A stretch of 9,756 bases of DNA. It comes from an uncultured Bacillota bacterium (lineage in GTDB: Bacteria > Bacillota > Clostridia > Oscillospirales > Oscillospiraceae). The stretch covers positions 1 through 9,756 of the forward strand of contig CALACZ010000115.1 of the NCBI GenBank assembly GCA_937890735.1. The letters are read 5' to 3'. The notes below the pieces were generated by a model. The model was given only the letters and a program-made list of their open reading frames with translations, was not told where the DNA came from and searched no databases. Positions 1-5,667 of this stretch are shown here, one piece after another. Position 1 is the stretch's first letter. Each line of letters opens with the position of its first letter. A program made the position numbers and the translations under genes.

Positions 1-246
1 TGACCTACTGTGATTTCCCAAGCGAGCATTGGACACGTATTCGCACCAACAATGTAATTGAGCGGCTGAACCGGGAGATCCGCCGCCGGGACCCGCGTGG
101 TGGGGACGTTCCCGGATGGAAACTCCGCCCTGATGCTGGTCTGCGCCAGACTTCGCCATGTGGCGGGCACGCAATGGGGCAACAAGAAGTACATGAATAT
201 GAAGCATCTGGAGGCGGCTCTGAACGACGCCTCTATTGCCGGCTGA
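1..246 (+). pseudogene. IS256-family transposase, 3' end, frameshifted
   Basis: This is the C-terminal end of a mutator-type (IS256 family) DDE transposase; its 5' part lies outside the window. Reading from position 3 gives TYCDFPSEHWTRIRTNNVIE followed by RLNREIRRR. The N-x-x-E-R-x-N motif is typical of the family, and the Glu at 60-62 is probably the last catalytic acid. After the codon at 87-89 the frame breaks. Continuing at 91 in the next frame restores the family tail (TRVVGTFPDGNSALMLVCAR, later QWGNKKYMNMKHLEAALNDA) and ends at TGA 244-246. One extra G in the GGG at 88-90 explains the break. Without correction the product would lose its normal last 50 or so residues, so I call it a pseudogene. 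A sequencing or assembly error in a multicopy element is the alternative. Confidence 0.85.
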
Positions 247-270
247 CTTCAGGTCTGCCGGAGTCTGCAA

Positions 271-300
271 ATCTTTTTGCGCATAAATCTTGACGGCATC
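271..300 (+). repeat. Probable right terminal inverted repeat of the IS256-type element
   Basis: Shortly after the transposase stop, the sequence TTTTTGCGCATAAATCTTGA continues as CGGCATC. IS256-family ends often have a T-rich stretch followed by TTGAC-A near the tip, and this fits by position and composition. The left end is outside the window, so neither the matching repeat nor the 8-9 bp target duplication can be checked. The exact outer boundary, around 300, is a guess. Confidence 0.4.
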
Positions 301-509
301 GGTGTTTTATTTGGTCCGTTGTGTGCTCATGAAGTTTTGCCTCTGCAGACAGTATCGTTTACAGTGACTTTTCGTGCTTGCGTGTAAAGCCGCTTCTCGC
401 ACATTCCGCCTCAACTTACTTATAAATTGCAACTGCTGACGCGTTTCGCGGTTTCGTTTTTCTGGACGTTGACGAGTTTGCTTCCTATTTATTCATTCTC
501 CACTGTCAC
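301..509. other. Gene-free stretch between IS element and terminator
   Basis: No open frame with a plausible start and ribosome binding site was found on either strand. The stretch is visibly richer in A and T than the genes around it. The only structure seen is a loose TTTACA/TGTAAA inverted repeat (358-363 and 383-388), too short to interpret. It may be remnant sequence from a gene disrupted by the mobile element, or the body of a small RNA ending at the terminator that follows. Neither is shown. Confidence 0.5.
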
Positions 510-542
510 ACGGCAGCCTTTTTTGGACTGCCGTTATTTTTT
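510..542 (+). terminator. Intrinsic terminator without an obvious upstream gene
   Basis: The stem ACGGCAG (510-516) pairs perfectly with CTGCCGT (528-534) across an 11-base loop, and the T-rich tract TATTTTTT follows at 535-542. This is a classical Rho-independent terminator for plus-strand transcription. It insulates the peptidase promoter about 35 bases downstream from upstream transcription. The nearest plus-strand coding sequence is the transposase, ending 264 bases earlier, so the transcript normally ended here is not obvious. Confidence 0.8.
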
Positions 543-576
543 GTGTGCGCGGTTGGCGTACAGGTAATTTTTGAGC

Positions 577-605
577 TTCCATGTGTGGCGGACGTGTGGT
601 ATACT
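577..605 (+). promoter_or_regulatory. Extended -10 promoter for the M3 peptidase gene
   Basis: TATACT at 600-605 matches the sigma-A -10 consensus in five of six positions. It is preceded by TGG (597-599), giving the extended -10 form TGnTATACT. A weak -35, TTCCAT (577-582), sits 17 bases upstream, which is common with extended -10 promoters. Transcription would start near 611-613, giving a leader of about 33 bases before the ATG at 645. Placement just after the terminator supports an independent transcription unit. Confidence 0.7.
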
Positions 606-630
606 AGCATCATCGACCGAACATTAAATC

Positions 631-637
631 AAAGGAG
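631..637 (+). promoter_or_regulatory. Ribosome binding site fixing the peptidase start
   Basis: AAAGGAG lies seven bases before the ATG at 645. It selects that codon over the upstream in-frame start at 543, which lies before the promoter and cannot be in the transcript. Confidence 0.85.
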
Positions 638-644
638 TTTTTGT

Positions 645-2348
645 ATGAAATTTTCTGAGATGAAATATGAGCGCCCGGACCTGGGCGCGCTGAAGGAAGA
701 GCTGCGCGGGCTGACGGAGCAGTTGAAGGCTGCGAAGGACTATGCGCAGGCGCGCGAGGTCTTTCTGAAGCATGATGCGGTGTCCATCCATGTGGATACG
801 CTGGCAACGCTGGCGAGTGTCCGGCACACCATCGACACGCGCGATGAATTTTACGACGCGGAGGAGACGTTCTGGAATGCTGCATCGCCGGAGCTGGAAG
901 AGTATGAGGATGCCTGGAAGGGCGCGATGCTGGAAAGTCCGTTCCGCAAGGACTTCGCCGAAGAGTTTGGCGATCTGATGTTCGTCAATGCGGAGATCGC
1001 CCGCAAGGCGTTCTCGCCGGAGATCATCCCGGAGAGCCAGCAGGAAAACGACCTCTCACAGGCATACAGCAAGCTGATCGCCAGCGCGCAGATCCCGTTT
1101 GAGGGCGATGTGTACACGATCTCGCAGCTCTCGCCGTTCAAAAACGACCCAGACGACGCGCGCCGTCTTGCCGCGTGGAAGGCAGAGGGCGCCTGGTACA
1201 AGGAACATCAGGCAGAGTTTGACGAGATCTACGACAAAATGGTCCACCTTCGTGACACGATGGGCAAAAAACTCGGCTACGGCGGCTACACGACGCTCGG
1301 TTATTACCGCATGGGACGCAACTGCTACGGAAAGCGCGATGTGGAAAAATTCCGCGCGGCGGTGGTCAAGTACCTCGTCCCGCTGGCGGACAGCATCTAC
1401 CGCGAGCAGGCAAAGCGCCTCGGCAAAGAGTATCCGATGAACTTCGCCGACAACGCGCTCATGTTCCGTAGCGGCAACCCCAAGCCTTGCGGCGACGCGG
1501 ACGCGATCCTGGCGCACGGCAAAAAATTCTACGAAGAGCTGTCGCCCGAGACCGGCGAGTTCTTCAACATGATGCTCGATAACGAGCTGATGGACGTGCT
1601 GTCCACGCCAGGCAAGGCGGGCGGCGGCTACTGCACCAGTCTTGGCGATTACAAAGTGCCGTTCATTTTTGCCAACTTCAATGGCACGCAGCACGACGTG
1701 GAGGTCGTGACGCATGAGGCGGGGCACGCGTTTGCCGCGTGGATGAACCGCGATCGCGTCCCGTATTCCACGATCTGGCCCAGCATGGAGAGCTGCGAGG
1801 TCCACTCGATGTCGATGGAATTTTTCGCATGGCCGTGGGCGGAGGGCTTCTTCGGCGCAGACACGCGCAAATTCCTCTACAGCCATCTGGCGGGCGCGCT
1901 GACGTTCATCCCGTATGGCACGATGGTCGATCATTTCCAACACATCGTCTACGAAAAGCCGGACCTGACTCCGCGCCAGCGGCACGACGCGTGGAAGGAG
2001 CTGCTCGGCGTGTATATGCCGTGGGTCAAGCTCGGCAGCGACATCCCGTTTTACGGCGACGGCGAGGGCTGGCAGCGGCAGATGCACATCTATCAGAGCC
2101 CGTTCTACTATATCGACTACTGCCTCGCGCAGACGGTCAGCCTGCAAGTCTGGGCAATGCTTCAGAAAGACCCGAAGGACGCGTGGGCGCATTATATGGC
2201 GTACACGAAGCAGGGCGGCAGCCGCACGTTCACGGAGCTGCTGAAAAACGCCGACCTGGACAGCCCGTTTGAGGAGCGCTGTCTGCGCGGCGTGTGCGAA
2301 ACGGCGAAGGCGTGGCTCGACGCCTACGACCTGACGGGCATCGCGTAA
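645..2348 (+). CDS. M3-family zinc oligoendopeptidase (PepF-like)
   Basis: Encodes a 567-residue cytoplasmic metallopeptidase of the M3 (thimet oligopeptidase/PepF) family that cleaves short peptides. The zinc site is visible: HEAGH at residues 357-361, with His357 and His361 as ligands and Glu358 as catalytic base. The third ligand is Glu385 in EVHSMSME, spaced from the histidines as in PepF (EVASTxNE). The late conserved segment HIYQSPFYYIDY (His481, Tyr488/489) supplies the residues that usually bind substrate in M3 enzymes. No signal peptide or membrane segment is seen. The length and the divergence from true PepF suggest the M3 subgroup often annotated as 'M3 family oligoendopeptidase' rather than PepF itself. 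The start rests on AAAGGAG at 631-637. It has its own promoter, its stop overlaps the next gene's start, and it lies upstream of a peptide importer, fitting a role in digesting imported peptides (inference). Confidence 0.93.
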   Translation: MKFSEMKYERPDLGALKEELRGLTEQLKAAKDYAQAREVFLKHDAVSIHVDTLATLASVRHTIDTRDEFYDAEETFWNAASPELEEYEDAWKGAMLESPFRKDFAEEFGDLMFVNAEIARKAFSPEIIPESQQENDLSQAYSKLIASAQIPFEGDVYTISQLSPFKNDPDDARRLAAWKAEGAWYKEHQAEFDEIYDKMVHLRDTMGKKLGYGGYTTLGYYRMGRNCYGKRDVEKFRAAVVKYLVPLADSIYREQAKRLGKEYPMNFADNALMFRSGNPKPCGDADAILAHGKKFYEELSPETGEFFNMMLDNELMDVLSTPGKAGGGYCTSLGDYKVPFIFANFNGTQHDVEVVTHEAGHAFAAWMNRDRVPYSTIWPSMESCEVHSMSMEFFAWPWAEGFFGADTRKFLYSHLAGALTFIPYGTMVDHFQHIVYEKPDLTPRQRHDAWKELLGVYMPWVKLGSDIPFYGDGEGWQRQMHIYQSPFYYIDYCLAQTVSLQVWAMLQKDPKDAWAHYMAYTKQGGSRTFTELLKNADLDSPFEERCLRGVCETAKAWLDAYDLTGIA

Positions 2349-2884
2349 TGGCGAAAAAGCGGGAGCGCCGGAGCTATCTGAACGATTTTCAGAAGGACTT
2401 AAACGGCGAGTACCAATATCGCGGCGCGCATTACCACTACGCCGGATCGGTGGAATATTCCAAGCTGCGGCGAAGCCTCTGGCTTCGCTGCGGCGTCGGC
2501 GCGGCATTGCTGGTCATCGCGGGCTGCCTGCCCGGGGCGACAATGGGTGCGGCGGCATATGTGACGCTGTCGTATATGCTGGCGCTGGCAGCGTGCGGCG
2601 TGCTGATCTGGACGCTAGCGCGCTGGTCAAAGAGCGGCACGCAGCTGCGCGCATATGTTTACGAGCAGACGGCAAAGCGCCTGCCGGGGCTGTCGGCGGC
2701 GGCGGGGATATTATCCGCGCTCGGCGCAGCAGGGCAGGGGATCGCCTGCTTGATGGGAAGCACTGCCCAATGGGCGCAGATTGCGTTTTCCGCCTGCCTT
2801 GCGGGCACGGCAGCGCTGCTTTTGCGGGCGTTTGTCGTTTTGCGGCGGACAGAATACCGTCTTGCAGACACGGACAAACAGTAA
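2348..2884 (+). CDS. Conserved hypothetical four-helix membrane protein
   Basis: The protein has 178 residues and I do not assign it a function. A charged N-terminal stretch (MAKKRERRSYLNDFQKDLNG, then EYQYRGAHYHYAG, residues 1-33) resembles the short cytoplasmic head of small Clostridia membrane proteins of unknown role. Four likely transmembrane helices follow in two hairpins: about 45-64 and 68-91, then 114-136 and 143-166. A basic and polar segment (92-113) lies between them, and the tail is hydrophilic. The ATG shares its A with the last base of the peptidase stop codon (TAATG) and no strong ribosome binding site precedes it, so translation is probably coupled to the peptidase. This start is preferred to the in-frame one at 2294 because the extra residues would lie inside the peptidase gene and look out-of-frame. 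No catalytic motif is visible. Confidence 0.75.
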   Translation: MAKKRERRSYLNDFQKDLNGEYQYRGAHYHYAGSVEYSKLRRSLWLRCGVGAALLVIAGCLPGATMGAAAYVTLSYMLALAACGVLIWTLARWSKSGTQLRAYVYEQTAKRLPGLSAAAGILSALGAAGQGIACLMGSTAQWAQIAFSACLAGTAALLLRAFVVLRRTEYRLADTDKQ

Positions 2885-2949
2885 AAAATCACAGAATTGG
2901 TTTTTTCTGCTTGCCGTTCGGAAAGTTTCGGCAAAAAGTGAAAGCACAG

Positions 2950-2990
2950 TTGATTTTCGCAAAGGTTCATGATAATATTATCAGTACAAT
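2950..2990 (+). promoter_or_regulatory. Candidate oppA promoter with overlapping 14-bp operator-like palindrome
   Basis: A possible -35, TTGATT (2950-2955), is followed 17 bases later by TAATAT (2973-2978). GATAAT at 2971-2976 with a 15-base spacer, or TACAAT at 2985-2990 with a poor -35, are alternative -10 boxes. Over this region lies the perfect palindrome TGATAATATTATCA (2970-2983). Its arms equal the two half-sites of the Bacillus Fur box TGATAATnATTATCA but lack the central base. A repressor bound here would block the -10. The surrounding bases are AT-rich in a GC-rich window, as expected for a promoter. Confidence 0.45.
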
Positions 2991-3021
2991 AGCCAATCGG
3001 TGTGCGCGCAAGATAGACAGC

Positions 3022-3043
3022 CCGAAAGGGACGTCCCTTTCGG
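3022..3043. promoter_or_regulatory. 22-bp perfect palindrome in the oppA leader
   Basis: CCGAAAGGGAC (3022-3032) is followed without a gap by its exact reverse complement GTCCCTTTCGG (3033-3043). As RNA it would form a strong hairpin, with the central bases forced open. No T-run follows on either strand, so it is not a normal intrinsic terminator. It could be a leader RNA stem, a protein-binding site, or half of a dispersed palindromic repeat together with the next hairpin. Confidence 0.7.
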
Positions 3044-3044
3044 T

Positions 3045-3067
3045 TTCTCACAGCTCTGCTGTGAGAA
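3045..3067. promoter_or_regulatory. Second perfect hairpin in the oppA leader
   Basis: TTCTCACAGC (3045-3054) pairs perfectly with GCTGTGAGAA (3058-3067) around the loop TCT. It begins one base after the preceding palindrome ends, so the two hairpins could stack coaxially. It ends 23 bases before the oppA ribosome binding site, leaving that site free. No T-run follows. Confidence 0.7.
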
Positions 3068-3090
3068 TGCGCCGTTGGTGAATAAAATAT

Positions 3091-3095
3091 GGAGG
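3091..3095 (+). promoter_or_regulatory. Ribosome binding site fixing the oppA start
   Basis: GGAGG lies seven bases before the ATG at 3103. An in-frame TTG at 3097 is only one base away and therefore cannot be the start. Confidence 0.85.
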
Positions 3096-3102
3096 TTTGA
3101 AA

Positions 3103-5424
3103 ATGAAACACATGAAGCAGCTGATCGCACTGCTCCTCGCGCTCGTTCTTTGCCTGGGCCTGCTCGCCGGCTGCGCCGGCACGGCGACCGATGACAAGGG
3201 CAGCCAGACGGATACCAGCAGCGATGCCAGCACCGATGCGTCCGCATCCGATACGACCGCCACGGAAGAGCCCGCCGGCAATACCGAGGGCACGATCGTG
3301 GTCGCCGAGACCGGCTTTGAGGGCAAGTTCAGCCCGTTCTTTGCCGCCAGCGCTGCCGACCAGGCAGCCCATCAGCTCACGCAGATCGCTCTGCTGGGCG
3401 CTGACCGCCGCGGCGAAATGATCCTGAACGGCATCGAGGGCGAGACGCGCGACTACAACGGCACGGACTACACCTACTACGGTCCGGCTGACTGCGTCGT
3501 CACCGAAAACGCCGATGGCACCGTCACCTATGACATCAAGCTCCGCGAGGACATCACGTTCTCCGACGGTACGCCGATGACCATCGACGACGTCATTTTC
3601 AATATGTACGTCTACATGGACCCGACCTATGACGGCTCGGCAACGTTCTACTCCGTGCCGATCGTCGGTCTGGAGGAGTACCGCAATGCCATGCAGCTGC
3701 TTGCAAAGCTCATCGCAACGGCTGGCGAGGACAACACCGACTTCACCAACTTCACCGAAGAGCAGGCGAAGAAGTTCTGGGACGCAGTCAATGACGGCGG
3801 CGTGAAGTTCGCGCAGGAGATCGTTGACTATGTGGTTGCTGCGGGCTACAACAAGGCGGAGGACTCCGTTGCCGCGTGCGCCAAGAACTGGGGCTTCGAT
3901 CTGGCAGACGACGCCACTGTCAAGGATTTCTTCCTTGCCATCGGCGACAATTATGACTGGAACTTCAGCGCGATGGAAGCCGAAAGCGCCGGCACGCCGC
4001 TTTCCGATCTGATCCCGGCGGATGTCTATGCGTACTCTACCACGCCCGTGAACGTCGGTGAGGCGGTCGACCATGTGGAAGGCATCGTCAAAACCGGCGA
4101 CTACAGCATGACGCTGACCACCACCGAGCTTGCGACCACCACGATCTATCAGCTCCAGATGGAGATCGCGCCGCTGCACTACTACGGCGACGTGAGCCTG
4201 TATGACTACGACAACAACTCCTTCGGCTTTAAGAAGGGCGACCTGAGCATCGTGCGCGAGAAGACGAGCGCTCCGATGGGTGCAGGTCCGTACATCTTTA
4301 CGGACTACAAAGACGGCGTGTTCTACACCGACGCCAACCCCAACTACTACCTGGGCGCGCCGAAGAACGCACACGTCAACATGAAGGAAACGCAGGAAGC
4401 CGACAAGATCACCGGCGTGCAGTCCGGCGCGCTCGACATTTCCGACCCGTCCTTCTCTCTGGAAGTTGTTGACCAGATCGCCGACATCAACGGCGCAGAA
4501 GGCGATAACGGTCCCGTCATTACCACTCGTCTGATCGACTTCCGCGGCTATGGCTACGTCGCCCTGTCCGCCCAGAACGTCAAGGTTGGCAGCGACCCGG
4601 CCTCGCAGCAGTCCAAGGATCTCCGCCGCGGCATCCTGACCGTCGTCGCGGCATACCGCGACGAGGGCATCGACTCCTACTACGGCGATACCGCCTCTGT
4701 CATCAACTACCCGATCTCCAACACGTCCTGGGCTGCTCCGCAGGTCACCGACGACGGCTACAAGGTTGCGTATTCCACGGACGTGAACGGCGATCCCATC
4801 TACTCCAGCGATATGAGCACCGAGGATAAGTACGCGGCTGCTCTGCAGGCGGCTCTGGGCTACTTTGAGGCTGCCGGCTACACCGTTGAAGGCGGCAAGC
4901 TCACCGCCGCTCCCGAAGGCGCAGCTCTGGAGTACACCATCAACATCGGCGGCGGCGGCAACGGCGACCATCCGACGTTCCAGACTCTGACGAACGCCGC
5001 GGCTGCGCTCAAGACCATCGGCATGAACCTGATCGTCAATGATATGGCGAATGCTTCGGATTTGTTCGCATCCTATCAGTCCGGCGAAGCGGAGGGCTGG
5101 GTCGCGGCATGGCAGTCCACCAACGACCCGGATATGTACCAGCTCTATCACAGCAAGGGCTCGACGAACTACTACAAGATCAATGACCCCGCCCTGGATG
5201 AGCTGATCATTGCCGCCCGCCAGACCACCGATCAGGAGGCTCGTAAGGCGATGTACAAGGAAGCCATGGAGATCATCCTGGATTGGGGCGTGGAGCTGCC
5301 TGTCTACCAGCGCTCCGACGCGACCATCTTCTCCTCTGAGCGTCTGGACATCAGCACCATCCCGCAGGATATGACCCCGTACTGGACCTTCCTGTCCGAG
5401 ATCGACAAGATCCAGGCCAAGTAA
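3103..5424 (+). CDS. oppA: Peptide ABC transporter substrate-binding lipoprotein (SBP family 5)
   Basis: Extracytoplasmic receptor of the oligopeptide/dipeptide importer, 773 residues. It has a lipoprotein signal peptide (charged MKHMKQ, hydrophobic core about 7-21) and lipobox LAGC with Cys24 as the lipid anchor. A Ser/Thr/Asp-rich linker (about 25-63) lifts it from the membrane. Family 5 features follow: LREDITFSDGTPMTIDDV (about 147-164), MGAGPYIF (392-399), the LRRGI segment, and a C-terminal part including YYKINDPALDELI and the late PVYQ. It exceeds the usual 500-600 residues mainly through an insertion of about 130 mostly helical, acidic residues (about 192-322) between the first lobe segment and VEGIVKTGDYSM. 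It opens the importer cluster. Substrate cannot be read from sequence: peptides are likely, but nickel or other ligands occur in the family. The gene letter marks family position only. Confidence 0.92.
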   Translation: MKHMKQLIALLLALVLCLGLLAGCAGTATDDKGSQTDTSSDASTDASASDTTATEEPAGNTEGTIVVAETGFEGKFSPFFAASAADQAAHQLTQIALLGADRRGEMILNGIEGETRDYNGTDYTYYGPADCVVTENADGTVTYDIKLREDITFSDGTPMTIDDVIFNMYVYMDPTYDGSATFYSVPIVGLEEYRNAMQLLAKLIATAGEDNTDFTNFTEEQAKKFWDAVNDGGVKFAQEIVDYVVAAGYNKAEDSVAACAKNWGFDLADDATVKDFFLAIGDNYDWNFSAMEAESAGTPLSDLIPADVYAYSTTPVNVGEAVDHVEGIVKTGDYSMTLTTTELATTTIYQLQMEIAPLHYYGDVSLYDYDNNSFGFKKGDLSIVREKTSAPMGAGPYIFTDYKDGVFYTDANPNYYLGAPKNAHVNMKETQEADKITGVQSGALDISDPSFSLEVVDQIADINGAEGDNGPVITTRLIDFRGYGYVALSAQNVKVGSDPASQQSKDLRRGILTVVAAYRDEGIDSYYGDTASVINYPISNTSWAAPQVTDDGYKVAYSTDVNGDPIYSSDMSTEDKYAAALQAALGYFEAAGYTVEGGKLTAAPEGAALEYTINIGGGGNGDHPTFQTLTNAAAALKTIGMNLIVNDMANASDLFASYQSGEAEGWVAAWQSTNDPDMYQLYHSKGSTNYYKINDPALDELIIAARQTTDQEARKAMYKEAMEIILDWGVELPVYQRSDATIFSSERLDISTIPQDMTPYWTFLSEIDKIQAK

Positions 5425-5429
5425 GGTTT

Positions 5430-5451
5430 GAGCGCCGCTTGACGGCGTCTC
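5430..5451. other. Short hairpin just after oppA
   Basis: GAGCGCCG (5430-5437) pairs with CGGCG-T-CTC (5443-5451) with one bulged T and a five-base loop. It begins six bases after the oppA stop. No T-run follows, so it more likely protects the oppA 3' end than terminates transcription. Confidence 0.45.
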
Positions 5452-5465
5452 GCAAGATTTGAAAA

Positions 5466-5510
5466 CAGGCAGCCGTTTCCGGCGTCGCGCGACGCCGGAG
5501 CGGTTGCCTG
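5466..5510. other. Large, nearly perfect hairpin between oppA and oppB
   Basis: The core is the 20-bp perfect palindrome of CCGGCGTCGC (5479-5488) and its complement (5489-5498). Outer arms CAGGCAGCCG (5466-5475) and CGGTTGCCTG (5501-5510) extend it with one G-U pair, plus a small TTT/AG interior irregularity. The stem is very stable but has no downstream T-run. Between a binding-protein gene and its permease genes, such stems commonly slow 3'-to-5' decay or cause partial termination, so that the receptor is made in excess. That role is inferred here. Confidence 0.7.
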
Positions 5511-5517
5511 TACAAAT

Positions 5518-5542
5518 GCTGTATTTACAGCCGCACCGGCTG
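5518..5542. other. Two overlapping, mutually exclusive small hairpins
   Basis: GCTGT-ATTT-ACAGC (5518-5531) overlaps CAGCCG-CAC-CGGCTG (5528-5542) by four bases, so an RNA can form only one at a time. This resembles the competing-stem logic of attenuators, but no T-run or leader peptide accompanies it, so function is uncertain. Confidence 0.4.
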
Positions 5543-5553
5543 GGAATATGGGT

Positions 5554-5608
5554 ATCCGGACTCCCCGCGCGCATACGAGAGGAGCCCGGATGTCTATATT
5601 CGGACATC
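5554..5608 (+). promoter_or_regulatory. Hairpins burying an alternative start site ahead of oppB
   Basis: ATCCGG-A-CTCC (5554-5564) can pair with GGAG-C-CCGGAT (5581-5591). This covers GAGAGGAG (5577-5584), a good ribosome binding site for the in-frame ATG at 5590. A competing stem, GATGTC (5589-5594) with GACATC (5603-5608), shares bases with the first. A start at 5590 would add 26 residues to OppB. Those codons (ATA, ACT, CGG, AGT) differ from local usage and the residues do not resemble a permease N-terminus, so I prefer the start at 5668. Confidence 0.4.
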
Positions 5609-5630
5609 TCTGCCACTATGGGAAAACTAC

Positions 5631-5645
5631 CGCGACCCGGTCGCG
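5631..5645. other. Hairpin directly upstream of the oppB ribosome binding region
   Basis: CGCGAC (5631-5636) pairs with GTCGCG (5640-5645) around the loop CCG. It ends just before the purine-rich AAGGAAGGAACGAG (5647-5660) that should bind ribosomes for the GTG at 5668. Confidence 0.45.
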
Positions 5646-5667
5646 CAAGGAAGGAACGAGTCAAAAA

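Noticed and set aside
81..100. Programmed frameshift in the transposase
   Set aside because: IS256-type transposases are normally made from a single frame. The site lacks a convincing slippery heptamer, so a simple one-base insertion is the better reading.
358..388. TTTACA/TGTAAA inverted repeat as an operator
   Set aside because: The arms are only six bases with a 19-base gap and no promoter or gene nearby; chance is likely.
543..644. Longer start for the peptidase
   Set aside because: It lies upstream of the extended -10 promoter and has no ribosome binding site; the ATG at 645 has AAAGGAG at proper spacing.
1056..2507. 483-codon open frame on the minus strand
   Set aside because: It is antisense to the M3 peptidase, whose zinc motif and start signals are clear. 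No family resemblance was seen in this frame.
2892..2945. Terminator after the membrane protein gene
   Set aside because: The stems seen (CAGAA/TTCTG and GCCG/CGGC) are only four or five base pairs with no proper T-run, so some readthrough into the importer operon is possible.
5466..5510. Intrinsic terminator ending the oppA transcript completely
   Set aside because: No T-run follows the stem on the plus strand and the permease and ATPase genes lie downstream without a clear promoter. Partial attenuation or RNA stabilisation fits better.
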